Source: Oligoflexia bacterium (GTDB lineage Bacteria > Bdellovibrionota > UBA1018 > CAIMNF01). Taken from it: a stretch of DNA of 60,255 nt. The DNA lies in contig CAIMWN010000047.1 of assembly GCA_903845155.1 (NCBI GenBank), positions 1 through 60,255 of the forward strand. The letters are read 5' to 3'. Below, piece after piece: positions 42,220-50,884 of the stretch (the first letter of the stretch is position 1; every line of letters begins with the position of its first letter). Under the pieces are notes generated by a model, which saw nothing but the letters and a program-made list of their open reading frames with translations, did no database searches and was not told the DNA's origin. A program made the position numbers and the translations under genes.

Positions 42220-43641
42220 ATGAAACTTAAGTGCTCGCATCTGTTCTCGTCTTTCATCATCCTGTATTCGCTTACCCCAGCGACTCCTGTCTGCGCTGCA
42301 GCTACAGAACCTTCACCGAAGCCTCCCGTCTTAAATCAAAACGATCGGTACAAAAATTTAGAGCTCTTTCAAAAAGTGCTCCAATTTGTTGAAAAAAATT
42401 ATGTCGATGAAGTTCGCAACGATACGCTCGTGCACGGTGCGATCAAGGGGATGCTCGAGACTCTCGATCCGCACTCGAACTTTTTAGATGCAGAAGTTTT
42501 TCATGACATGAAAGTAGACACGAGCGGAAAATTTGGTGGGGTGGGAATCGAAGTCGCCATTAAAGACGATGTTCTTACGGTGCTCGCTCCCATGGAAGAT
42601 TCCCCAGCGTGGAAAGCGGGAGTGTTGCCAGGGGACAAGATTGTAAAAATTAATGGTGAAAGCACCAAGGGGTATTCGCTTTCTGAAGCAGTAGTAAAAA
42701 TGCGCGGAAAAGATGGTTCATCGGTAGTAGTGACACTTTATCGCAAGGGTTGGACCAAATTTAAGAACATTACTCTTAAGCGCGACACTATTAAAATTCG
42801 TTCCGTGAAATCTGAAGAAATTGAACCAGGCTACGGATATGTGCGCTTGGCTTCGTTCAATGAAAATGCGGCTAAAGACGTAAAAGCGGCCATTGATCAT
42901 TTGGAGAAAAAGGAAAAATTAAAAGGTCTCATTTTTGATTTACGAATGAATCCAGGTGGATTGCTCGACCAAGCCGTCGATGTGGCTTCCTTGTTTATTG
43001 ATGAAGGGGTAGTGGTTTCTACTATTGGGCGCGATCCTCTTCAAAAAGAAGTGCGATCCGCAAAGAAGGGTAATGCTCGCAAGGAATTGCCCTTAGTGAT
43101 TCTGGTCAACAGCAGTACTGCGTCTGCCGCTGAGATTGTGGCTGCAGCACTTCAGGATCATCATCGCGCGATGATTTTAGGTGACGCCACTTTTGGTAAG
43201 GGGTCAGTTCAAACCATTATTGATCTCGGCAATGAAATGGGCCTGAAGCTCACGATTGCTCGCTACTACACCCCTAACGGCGTGAGTATTCAAGAGAAGG
43301 GTGTGGTACCCGATATTTTTCTCGATGAGTATGATCCAAAACTGCTCGCCCAAGCAAAAATCAAACGAGATTCAACTCGAGAACGTGATCTGAAGGGGCA
43401 CTTAGTGAACCCTGCTACCAACAAGGATGAGTTTTCGATTCAAGAGTTCAAAGACAAAGCTAATGAAAAACTGAATGAAAAGACAAAACCTGGTAAAAAA
43501 GATTCAAGCAGCATGAGTGATGATGATGATTTCAACGACATGATGCCGATTCAATTTAACCCTAAAGACGACTATCAAGCACAGCAGGCCCTTCGCTATT
43601 TGAAATCATTTGAGGTCTTTAAAAAGATCAAGCATGAGTGA
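42220..43641 (+). CDS. ctpA: carboxy-terminal processing peptidase CtpA (S41)
   Basis: 473 aa periplasmic serine protease. It has a signal peptide (cleavage near PVCAA), an N-terminal cap (LFQKVLQFVEKNYVDEV), a PDZ domain (~95-180; GGVGIEV ... DSPAWKAGVLPGDKIVKINGE) and the S41 catalytic core. The nucleophile Ser is in VNSSTASAAEI and the general base Lys in GDATFGKGSVQ, with the substrate strand YYTPNGVSIQEKGVVPDI. CtpA enzymes degrade peptidoglycan hydrolases and lipoproteins and act in cell-wall control, in keeping with the EnvC neighbour. The start at 42220 has GGGGGAGAAGGA just upstream; the in-frame 42187 start would lie before this site. It overlaps xseA by 8 nt. Confidence 0.93.
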   Translation: MKLKCSHLFSSFIILYSLTPATPVCAAATEPSPKPPVLNQNDRYKNLELFQKVLQFVEKNYVDEVRNDTLVHGAIKGMLETLDPHSNFLDAEVFHDMKVDTSGKFGGVGIEVAIKDDVLTVLAPMEDSPAWKAGVLPGDKIVKINGESTKGYSLSEAVVKMRGKDGSSVVVTLYRKGWTKFKNITLKRDTIKIRSVKSEEIEPGYGYVRLASFNENAAKDVKAAIDHLEKKEKLKGLIFDLRMNPGGLLDQAVDVASLFIDEGVVVSTIGRDPLQKEVRSAKKGNARKELPLVILVNSSTASAAEIVAAALQDHHRAMILGDATFGKGSVQTIIDLGNEMGLKLTIARYYTPNGVSIQEKGVVPDIFLDEYDPKLLAQAKIKRDSTRERDLKGHLVNPATNKDEFSIQEFKDKANEKLNEKTKPGKKDSSSMSDDDDFNDMMPIQFNPKDDYQAQQALRYLKSFEVFKKIKHE

Positions 43642-44845
43642 ACAAATGGGATTACCACTTACGACTCAGGCGCTGACCGTAAGTGAACTCACTGCGAAGA
43701 TTAAGTCGAATCTAGAGTCTGAGTTTACCGAAGTGTGGGTTCGTGGTGAAATCAGTAATCTAAAAATGGCTTCGAGTGGGCATGTTTATTTTTCACTCAA
43801 AGATGATGATGCCACCATGACTGCGGCTGCCTTTGGGTGGGGCCGTAAAGCAAAAACTGCTACCTTTGATTTGAAAGATGGCCTTGAAGTGCTCTGCCAC
43901 GGAAATATTTCTGTTTACGCTCCTCGTGGTAATTACCAGCTGCTCGTGGATGCGATCGAGCCTGTGGGCGCAGGCGCGCTACAGCTTGCTTTTAATCAAT
44001 TGAAAGAAAAGTTGCAAAAAGAAGGCCTTTTCGATCAGGCGAGAAAACGTCCGATTCCGAAATACCCCGCAAAAATTGTAATCATCACTTCTCCGCAGGC
44101 AGCTGCACTGAAAGATGCGCTTACCGTACTCAGACGTCGAGCACCTTTTGTGGAAGTGGTGATTGTGCCTGCACTCGTGCAAGGCGAAGATGCTCCCGCA
44201 AAACTAATTCAAGCGCTCAGAGTTGCCAATCATTATAAACTAGGTGAAGTCATTCTCCTCACTCGCGGCGGCGGAAGTATGGAAGATTTATGGGGCTTCA
44301 ATCATGAGGAGCTTGCCCGCACGATATTTAAAAGTGAAATACCGGTGATCTCGGCCGTGGGCCATGAAGTGGATTTCACGATCGCTGACTTTGTTGCCGA
44401 TCTTCGTGCTCCCACGCCCTCGGCGGGTGCCGAAATTCTCTCTCAGCATTGGGTAGAACTCAGAGAGCGCTCCTCGCAATTGAAGCAACGTTTACAGCAA
44501 TCACTTAGACGTGAGCTGGTGCTGAAGCGTCGTACGCTTGAAACACTTGCAGCAAAATTGAAAAGCCCTAAAGATCAGCTGCGCGAAAAAATTCAAAAAT
44601 GTGATGAACTTTCTATGACTCTCGAACGTGCTATGAAACTCATCATCGAGCGAAGACAGATGGCGCTCGAGCGACATGCAAGTAAGCTTCAAGCGCTCTC
44701 CCCGCTTAATGTACTCTCTCGTGGATATGCGCTGGTGCAAGCGGGCGACGGTCAAAAAGTAATTCGAAGTTCAAAAGAAGTAAAAAAGGGCCAAAAGCTT
44801 TCGCTACGCTTTAGCGACGGTGAACTCAAGGTGGTGAGTGAATGA
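43634..44845 (+). CDS. xseA: exodeoxyribonuclease VII large subunit
   Basis: 403 aa. N-terminal OB-fold (SLESEF-like: SNLESEFTEVWVRGEISNLK, SSGHVYFSLKDDDA) followed by the catalytic domain (VIITSPQAAALKDALTVLRRRAP, VILLTRGGGSMEDLWGFNHEELARTIF, VISAVGHEVDFTIADFVADLRAPTPSAGAE) and a coiled C-terminus ending FSDGELKVV. XseA and XseB form ExoVII, which digests single-stranded DNA. No xseB-like small ORF follows directly, so the small subunit must be elsewhere. The start overlaps the end of ctpA, and its stop overlaps the next gene by 4 nt. Confidence 0.95.
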   Translation: MSEQMGLPLTTQALTVSELTAKIKSNLESEFTEVWVRGEISNLKMASSGHVYFSLKDDDATMTAAAFGWGRKAKTATFDLKDGLEVLCHGNISVYAPRGNYQLLVDAIEPVGAGALQLAFNQLKEKLQKEGLFDQARKRPIPKYPAKIVIITSPQAAALKDALTVLRRRAPFVEVVIVPALVQGEDAPAKLIQALRVANHYKLGEVILLTRGGGSMEDLWGFNHEELARTIFKSEIPVISAVGHEVDFTIADFVADLRAPTPSAGAEILSQHWVELRERSSQLKQRLQQSLRRELVLKRRTLETLAAKLKSPKDQLREKIQKCDELSMTLERAMKLIIERRQMALERHASKLQALSPLNVLSRGYALVQAGDGQKVIRSSKEVKKGQKLSLRFSDGELKVVSE

Positions 44846-45849
44846 ACGTTCTCTTTTTAATATTGATGTTTTTGTTCAGTGCTGTCTCCGGAGGTCAGTC
44901 ATTGGCCGCCCAAGTAGGGAAAGTCATTGTCGATGAAGCTACAGTCTATGAGTTCCCACAAGGAAAATCACGCCCCTTACAAACCATTAAGAAAGATGAG
45001 TCAGTGGCGGTGAGTAATAAGCCTACTGAAGGTTTTTTTAAAGTGAGAACAAAGTCGGGTACCATTGGTTGGATTTCAGGGAATGATGTTTTGGTGGGGG
45101 AAGTGGCGGCGACTGCAAACCCAAGTGCTACCCCAGGGGCAAGTGACGGCGTGGTGGCGACACCTTCAGAAGTTCCTGCACCTGCCAAAAAAACAAAGCG
45201 AGACTCTTACTCAGACAGAAAAAATTTGAAAAAAGCGGATATTCCATTTAGTGAACGATTTCGTTTCATTGCGATGTATGGAATCCAAACGTTTAGTTAC
45301 GGAGATTTGCTCACTGTTTATACCGCAAACTCAAGCGATCTTAATTCAGGAACCGGAGAAACGTTTGAAATTCAATACGGTTCAAGCTCATCGTTCATGT
45401 GGGCTGCGCGAATTGAAATGTATTCTTTCACGGGTACTGCTCGCAACATCGGGACTGCGGCAAGCCCTAATATGCAAAGCTTCACGGAATCATCGCTACC
45501 GATGATGCTTGGTGCAGTATATTCGCCATTCACATCTGAGCGATTTCGTTTAGGGATTGGGGCCTATGTGGGATTGGCACTCGCTACCATTAATAATCAA
45601 ACTACCGTGACTCAAACCGGTGGCGCGGGTCCGGGGGTGGTGACCTATAGTTCTACCGATCTGTGCAGTGCTTTAGTTCTACAGGGCGATATTGGAATTT
45701 TTCGTCACCTGGCACTCGCTTACGAGGCCGAGTATCATTACCAGAAAACTGCGGATCAAAAAGCGACAGCCTTCTTTGGTGGTAAGCCTTCGTTTCAAAT
45801 TAATTATTCCGGACTTGTTTTACGAGGGGGCTTAGAGTTTCGGTTTTAG
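44842..45849 (+). CDS. SH3b-domain outer-membrane beta-barrel protein
   Basis: 335 aa. Signal peptide (cleavage near SLAAQ), a bacterial SH3 domain (~24-88; VIVDEATVYEFPQGKS, GFFKVRTKSGTIGWISGNDV) that often binds peptidoglycan, a Ser/Thr/Pro/Ala linker (~90-130), then a beta-barrel-like region of alternating strands (FRFIAMYGIQTFSYGDLL ... RLGIGAYVGLALATIN ... LVLRGGLEFRF). The terminal Phe (RFRF-type end) is the usual BamA-recognised signature of outer-membrane proteins. It may link the barrel to the cell wall. The start overlaps xseA by 4 nt; it is the last gene of the operon, and its end lies antisense to a small ORF. Confidence 0.78.
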   Translation: MNVLFLILMFLFSAVSGGQSLAAQVGKVIVDEATVYEFPQGKSRPLQTIKKDESVAVSNKPTEGFFKVRTKSGTIGWISGNDVLVGEVAATANPSATPGASDGVVATPSEVPAPAKKTKRDSYSDRKNLKKADIPFSERFRFIAMYGIQTFSYGDLLTVYTANSSDLNSGTGETFEIQYGSSSSFMWAARIEMYSFTGTARNIGTAASPNMQSFTESSLPMMLGAVYSPFTSERFRLGIGAYVGLALATINNQTTVTQTGGAGPGVVTYSSTDLCSALVLQGDIGIFRHLALAYEAEYHYQKTADQKATAFFGGKPSFQINYSGLVLRGGLEFRF

Positions 45850-45925
45850 CCGCTCTGCTGGTCACCGACCATAAAAATGAAAAGCTGATAATCGTGAGAG
45901 CGATGAAAAATCGTAGTTTGGTCAT
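45800..45925 (-). CDS. 41-aa secreted or membrane small protein
   Basis: A short ORF with a very good ribosome site (GAGGAG, 6 nt before ATG on the minus strand). The peptide starts MTKLRFFIALTIISFSFLW, a basic n-region plus hydrophobic core, followed by SVTSRAA (possible cleavage site) and a 15-residue polar tail ending in VKQVRNN. The last 50 nt are antisense to the barrel-protein gene. It may be a small membrane peptide, a secreted peptide or the remnant of a longer gene. The function is unknown. Confidence 0.5.
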   Translation of the reverse strand: MTKLRFFIALTIISFSFLWSVTSRAAKTETLSPLVKQVRNN

Positions 45926-46245
45926 GTTGAACTCCTCATTACTCTTATCGACATCGTCATTAAATTGATTGAGGGAAAAATGGGCCGGAGAATCATTTTT
46001 TACATATTAACAAACCTATTGATATTTAAGGGATTTGTGTAAGACCTTGAGGTTGCATTTGTCTAGAGCGGAGCGCAGTGAGACACTCTGAGCAATGAGC
46101 ATCCCAGTATTGTCAGAGGAACATTCAAGGTGAATGACGAGAGCATCAGGATGTTTCAGATTTCAAAAATCGATAATGTTGCCAATACCTGCTTTGAAGT
46201 TCGCTTTCGTAAGGCGCGAGCGGCAAAAAAATCGACTGAACTTAA
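45926..46245. other. intergenic stretch without a recognisable gene
   Basis: 320 nt. It contains the ribosome site of the small minus-strand ORF at its left end. Elsewhere I see no convincing ORF, RNA gene or terminator; a 49-codon frame starting near 46132 has a badly spaced ribosome site and was not accepted. Confidence 0.5.
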
Positions 46246-46812
46246 TCAGTGAGCGACACAGGAAACTGACCTTAATCGCTTAGATTCAGTATGATTCTCA
46301 AAAGCCTTCCAAAAATAATTATTAAGTTGTTTTGCTACACTCGGTCTGTGTGGATTGTGGTTCCAGCTATGAAAGATGGGGTTTTTCTTATCGTACTCCA
46401 TGGCCCGTCCCTGAGAATGGTCTGCTGAAAAGGAGGCAAATTGGTTCAGTTGAGCCTTGCCGAATATTTCACATAACTCATGCGCACCGAGCCTTCTTGG
46501 TTCATGGTAATAATAGAAATGTTCCTTAAGAATTCCAAATTTAACAAATTCTTTAAAGGCTGAAATATCTCGGTCGCTTTCATCCCAATATTCCGTATAC
46601 CCATAATTTGAGAAACCATGGATTACAAATTTTTGCCCTTGATCTCCTTTTTCGCCTAGTTGAACGAGTGCACAAATTTTGAAAGCATCGTTACCAGCGT
46701 CAGGACTGAGACAAATTTCCCCAGCTTGAGCGTGCGAAATAAAAGTGATGCAAAAAAGCATGGACAAGGCAAACCTGATCATTTTCACTAACCGATCGTT
46801 GATGTAATTCAT
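46246..46812 (-). CDS. small secreted protein of unknown function
   Basis: 188 aa with a signal peptide after a short leader (MIRFALSMLFCITFISHAQA). The mature part contains Cys residues (EICLS, KICAL, HELCEIF, SVSCV) that could form two disulphides, and a central aromatic stretch (FSNYGYTEYWDESDRD, HFYYYHEP). I know no matching family. GAGG 8 nt upstream supports ATG 46812; ATG 46782 (MIRF) is an alternative start. A TATACT -10-like hexamer lies at 46837-46842 on the minus strand. Confidence 0.65.
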   Translation of the reverse strand: MNYINDRLVKMIRFALSMLFCITFISHAQAGEICLSPDAGNDAFKICALVQLGEKGDQGQKFVIHGFSNYGYTEYWDESDRDISAFKEFVKFGILKEHFYYYHEPRRLGAHELCEIFGKAQLNQFASFSADHSQGRAMEYDKKNPIFHSWNHNPHRPSVAKQLNNYFWKAFENHTESKRLRSVSCVAH

Positions 46813-46998
46813 GACCTATTCCTCGCTTGTTTTGATAGTATAAAATTAGGTTAAAAAACTCTAAGTTTTTGATTCAATACTTATATCACGGAGTTCTTAG
46901 TTTATACACTGTGTTTAGATATTAAAGGTGGCATTGAATCGTGTCCGTCTGAAATGAATTTCGTTTAATTCACTAGGCGAATGTCATCGGGTAGTAGA

Positions 46999-48528
46999 TT
47001 AAAACTCCAGATCAGCAAGGATTTTAAGAATCATCGCTTCATCGGGCTTCAAAATCGGCTGAAGCAGGAAGATCTCTTTAATGAGCTCGTCACGAGGAAT
47101 CGGTTTTAATCCACGTTTGGTAATAAGGTATTCCACATAGCGAAGCGTGCGATCAATGAGCTTGCCATTGCTGGCACGCACCCAAGTCATCACATTACCT
47201 TCGTAGCGACTCAACCTACCCATCACCATCAGTGAAAGTGTATTGAGAAGTACTTTAATTAGTACCTGCTCAAGCAGTGGCTGTTGAATCAGTGAGCAAT
47301 GGAGTGATGTAGTAAATAAATGAGTCGTTGCCTGAATCAAGTTTTCATTTTCGACCCGATCGATTGAGATGATATTTTGTTTCTGGGGTGCAACTCGCTT
47401 TGCTCGTGTTGTGAGTGCATCCACTCCAAAATTGAAATCCAAAATGGACTGAAATCCGAGTCGACCTCTGAGTTCATCCCATTCAAGACCGATGGGCGCA
47501 CGATTGAGAATGCGTTTCCATGAATCGAGAGCGGTACTTGCGCTCGGAATGCTTAAGTAACAGAGCGAGTAGGGACCGCGAGTTTCATTGGATTTTTCAA
47601 AGGGCGTGAGGCTGAAGGTGGGGGAGCGCTCAGTGGTGTCGGTCAGTACTGCGATGGGGTAAGATTCGGTTTGGTACAATACCGTTTCGCCTTCGAGGTA
47701 GCAATTGCTCTCCCACTCAATCATAGGAATGAGAAAGGGAGGTAAATCTAATTTTGAATAGGCGTCCAAAAACTGATCAATGAGATCCGTCATCTCTGTT
47801 ATATTTGCACAAAGCAGGGCGGCGCCTACGGCCAACATTTGAACGGTCGCAGCTTGTAGTCGAGTGCTGCCAGAAAGAGCCATTGGCCCCACAGCAAGGC
47901 AAAGCGAATTCACTCTGCTGTTTTCGATGACTTCTCGACTGCGCTCCACTGTTTTACAGAGAAGTTCACGGGGATTGCAGTACACAAACCAAGGATCCAC
48001 CTTTGAAGTTTGAAGCGCACCATGAACAGTTCCGATTACATAAGGTGTTTCACCCCCTTCAGTGATTGCAATTAGAAGGTCACCTTCTTTGAAGCCTAAA
48101 TCGCGGAGATGGTGTTCGCCATATTCGGGGAAGTCTTCAAAATTCTCGACCGATTTTACGAGCGCGAAATCTCCGCCCGCCATCAGCGCTTGGACTGATT
48201 TTTCTTGCGGAGTGCCCTGGTGAACTTTTCTATAAGTGGTTTCCAATGCCAAGGCTAAGCGACCCGTAGCCCCGCACCCGGACAAGAAGACGCGATTACC
48301 GCTTGCCATTGTGGTTTGAATGGCCTCGCGCAGTGACTCCATAGCCTTCATTTCAGTTTTGATGAACGAAATGGCCTCGAGATCAATCTGTTGAATAATT
48401 TGGATGGCCCGAGGCAGGTCATTTGAAACCTCATCAGAGAGATTCTGCGTAAGTGGATGAAAGCCTTCAGTGGGCAAGTGTCCGAGAGAAAAGTAACTTC
48501 CGTGTTTTAAATATTCTTCAAGTTGCAT
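46999..48528 (-). CDS. double-SIS sugar-phosphate protein, MurQ/GCKR-like
   Basis: 509 aa. The first SIS domain carries signatures shared by N-acetylmuramic-acid-6-phosphate etherase (MurQ) and glucokinase regulatory protein: VFLSGCGATGRLA, LMAGGDFALVKSVENFED, IAITEGGETPYVIG and GPMALSGSTRLQA. Several MurQ residues differ: SGxTPYV is GGETPYV, GPE is GPM, and KAGT is QAAT. A second SIS-like half (~270-450) makes it much longer than MurQ (~300 aa) and nearer GCKR-type proteins. It binds or converts sugar phosphates in the cytoplasm; whether it is an etherase is open. It is divergent from a family 5 solute-binding protein, which might hint at cell-wall peptide or sugar salvage. Confidence 0.75.
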   Translation of the reverse strand: MQLEEYLKHGSYFSLGHLPTEGFHPLTQNLSDEVSNDLPRAIQIIQQIDLEAISFIKTEMKAMESLREAIQTTMASGNRVFLSGCGATGRLALALETTYRKVHQGTPQEKSVQALMAGGDFALVKSVENFEDFPEYGEHHLRDLGFKEGDLLIAITEGGETPYVIGTVHGALQTSKVDPWFVYCNPRELLCKTVERSREVIENSRVNSLCLAVGPMALSGSTRLQAATVQMLAVGAALLCANITEMTDLIDQFLDAYSKLDLPPFLIPMIEWESNCYLEGETVLYQTESYPIAVLTDTTERSPTFSLTPFEKSNETRGPYSLCYLSIPSASTALDSWKRILNRAPIGLEWDELRGRLGFQSILDFNFGVDALTTRAKRVAPQKQNIISIDRVENENLIQATTHLFTTSLHCSLIQQPLLEQVLIKVLLNTLSLMVMGRLSRYEGNVMTWVRASNGKLIDRTLRYVEYLITKRGLKPIPRDELIKEIFLLQPILKPDEAMILKILADLEF

Positions 48529-48558
48529 GTGAACGAAATCAAGTGTAACACGGATTCT

Positions 48559-49851
48559 ATGTCTAAAACAAAATTAGCGTTCCTCGTTTTTGGTTTAGCG
48601 TTTGGCGTCAATATCGCTGCCTTCTTGTTTTCCAAAAAAACCTTTGTAGTAGAAGAAGTCAAAAACGTTTGGATTTATGAGCTTCCCGCCACTGCTTCTC
48701 CTTTAGATGCGTATTCATCGCCAGATATGGGCCCTGAGCAGGGTATTATCGGCACGCTCTTTATTCCTACCTGGGAAACCGCCACTACCCACGATGCTTT
48801 TCCGCCATTTTTGGCAAAAGATTCACACTGGGATGAGAAAACCAATACTTTTACCGTCACCCTCAAAGAGGGGCTCACCTATTCAGATGGATCGCCCATT
48901 TTGGCTGAGCATTTTGTGGCATCGAGCGACTGGATTAAGAGTAAGATGAAAATGCTCACCTGGAATGGTGAGTGGAAGAACTGGCTTGAGAGTAAAATCA
49001 CGGCTCCCGATGCGAAGACTCTCGTATATACCTTCACTGGCTTCTCTACGGTTGCACTGCTTTCTCATCCTTTTACGGGTGTGATTCACCCGGGTATTTT
49101 GGCGCGTTTGCAAAAGGGCGAAAAGATCACTAAAGATTGGATTTCTTCTGGTTCGTACAAAGTAAGAAAATGGAACCCCAAAGAAATCATTCTGATTTCA
49201 CGGGATGATTTTCCGGTTATGCTCCAGAAAGAATTCTTCCGTACGCTCAGGTTTCAGAGTGCGCCGGTAAAGAATCCGTCTTGCGAGTTTATTCAAGCTG
49301 GAAAGGCTGAGGAGAGAGTGAGTCCTGAACATCAGCTGATCCCCGTCAATGAAGCACTTCATGTGTTTTGGGTCTGCAGATCTTGGTCACAACCGGGAAC
49401 TTTTTGCTCTAACGAAGCAGATCGGAATTCGTTTTCTAAAGCATTGAGTGCAACGGAACCAAACTCTACGCAGGCGCTGGCGGGTAAAACCTTACGCTAC
49501 CGAATCCCGTTTGGATCAGATGCATTTAGGAATGAGATCATCAAAAAGATTGAAACGAGTATGAAGGCGGAAGGTGGTACGACTCAAGAAGTGTCGTATT
49601 TCTTTAAGGATTCTAGTGCTGCTGATCTTGAATTATTGTTTGTAGTGGTAGGTGGGAATGAAACTCCAGAAAACATCAGTAACTTTGCGATGCTTTCTTC
49701 ACGCGTAGCCCTTACTGACCATCTAGAGCCTGCTGTAGTGGGTGAGGTGACTCACTTCCCCATTCAAATCATGATGAAAAACATGAAGGGGAAGGTATTC
49801 GAGAAAGTGTTTCTCCTTCCTGATCTGGATGAAAAAACCCTTCCAATATAG
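48559..49851 (+). CDS. family 5 (oligopeptide-type) extracellular solute-binding protein
   Basis: 430 aa, anchored or secreted through an N-terminal hydrophobic stretch (KLAFLVFGLAFGVNIAAFLF). The SBP_bac_5 core appears in TFTVTLKEGLTYSDGSPILAEHFVASSDWI, IVIHPG-like loops and SGSYKVRKWNPKEIILISRDD. It is shorter than OppA/DppA (~530 aa), because much of the C-terminal lobe is reduced. No permease or ATPase is adjacent. The start at 48559 avoids overlap with the divergent SIS gene. It could capture peptides, including murein peptides, but ligand identity cannot be read. Confidence 0.8.
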   Translation: MSKTKLAFLVFGLAFGVNIAAFLFSKKTFVVEEVKNVWIYELPATASPLDAYSSPDMGPEQGIIGTLFIPTWETATTHDAFPPFLAKDSHWDEKTNTFTVTLKEGLTYSDGSPILAEHFVASSDWIKSKMKMLTWNGEWKNWLESKITAPDAKTLVYTFTGFSTVALLSHPFTGVIHPGILARLQKGEKITKDWISSGSYKVRKWNPKEIILISRDDFPVMLQKEFFRTLRFQSAPVKNPSCEFIQAGKAEERVSPEHQLIPVNEALHVFWVCRSWSQPGTFCSNEADRNSFSKALSATEPNSTQALAGKTLRYRIPFGSDAFRNEIIKKIETSMKAEGGTTQEVSYFFKDSSAADLELLFVVVGGNETPENISNFAMLSSRVALTDHLEPAVVGEVTHFPIQIMMKNMKGKVFEKVFLLPDLDEKTLPI

Positions 49852-49948
49852 AAAAATGACGCTGCTGCGCCGCAGAAAGCGTTGTTGAGGTCAAAACTTC
49901 GGGTTAATTACTTTTCAAAACCCCTTAAACCTTACTAAACTATCTTCC

Positions 49949-50884
49949 ATGAGAAAATTAGTTCTAATTTTAAAGCTTCTTCCCTTTCTCGCATTCATGA
50001 ATGCACATGCTTTGGCAGCAACACCGGTTAAAGCGGTGGTGAGTGCGCCGGCTGTGAGCAATGTACTTCTTGAAATGAATGGCAATATTTATCCTCAGGA
50101 TTCGTTTCCGGGTGCATGTAAGGATTTATTCAAAGGAGTAAAGTGTCAGGAAGCCTCTTACGGTCATTATCATGTGGAATCGGTGAGAGAGGAGAATGGA
50201 GAAGTTTATTCAAAATGCGCGTTCAGCGGTCCTGAGGGAGATCAGGTATTAGAGCAGTCGTGGGAAAAGAATGGCCACGTCAGAAAAGCGATCATTGAAA
50301 ATAGGGCGCTCGGTAAAAAATCCGAACTTGAAGTTATCAATGGCAAAGTGTTTTATTCGGTCACTGACAAAGAAGGTGTGGTTAAAAAATCGGAAGAGAA
50401 GCTTGAAGAGAATTTAGTCGTACCTTCAACCGTGATGGCTTATGTTCGCCCGTTCTTTCCTTCGCTGATGAAAGGTGAGGATGTTCAGCTGAATGTTGCG
50501 GTGCTCGATCGTAAAGAATCGTTCCATTTCAATATGAAAAGAGAGCGCGTTGAAAAGGGGCTCGATGGTGAAGATATTTTAGTAATGAAAATGGAGCCTG
50601 CTAACTTCGTCATTAAGGCACTAATTAATCCGATGTATTTTTACGTGAAACCTAAAACCGGTGAAATGTTTGCATTTGAAGGCCGTAGTTCACTTCGTAG
50701 AAAAGTGGATGGCCAATATAAAGAAATGGACGTTCGCGCCGCTTATCAGTACAAAGTAAATGCCTATTCTGAGCAAGCAAGCGCTCAAAAAAGCTCATGT
50801 TCGACTGGTGACTTTAAATTAAACAATATGAAATGCGATATCAAAGGTGAAACAAATGAAATCAAAACGTCAGTACAAAATTAA
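49949..50884 (+). CDS. secreted protein of unknown function
   Basis: 311 aa. Signal peptide with cleavage near ALAAT. The mature chain is beta-rich and contains Cys pairs (GACKDLFKGVKCQ, SKCAF, SSCSTGDFKLNNMKCDIKG). The central part (MEPANFVIKALINPMYFYVKPKTGEMFAFEGRSSL) resembles DUF3108-like conversion-to-lipid or outer-membrane assembly factors, but I would not name a family. TAAACT ends exactly 7 nt before the ATG with no Shine-Dalgarno, suggesting a leaderless transcript. Its last 29 nt overlap the transaldolase gene, whose ribosome site is inside this gene, so they form an operon. Confidence 0.7.
   Translation: MRKLVLILKLLPFLAFMNAHALAATPVKAVVSAPAVSNVLLEMNGNIYPQDSFPGACKDLFKGVKCQEASYGHYHVESVREENGEVYSKCAFSGPEGDQVLEQSWEKNGHVRKAIIENRALGKKSELEVINGKVFYSVTDKEGVVKKSEEKLEENLVVPSTVMAYVRPFFPSLMKGEDVQLNVAVLDRKESFHFNMKRERVEKGLDGEDILVMKMEPANFVIKALINPMYFYVKPKTGEMFAFEGRSSLRRKVDGQYKEMDVRAAYQYKVNAYSEQASAQKSSCSTGDFKLNNMKCDIKGETNEIKTSVQN

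Noticed and set aside
46132-46280. 49-codon plus-strand frame (MTRASGCF...)
   Set aside because: Ribosome site spacing of 3 nt, basic nonsense-like composition and overlap with the end of the minus-strand gene.
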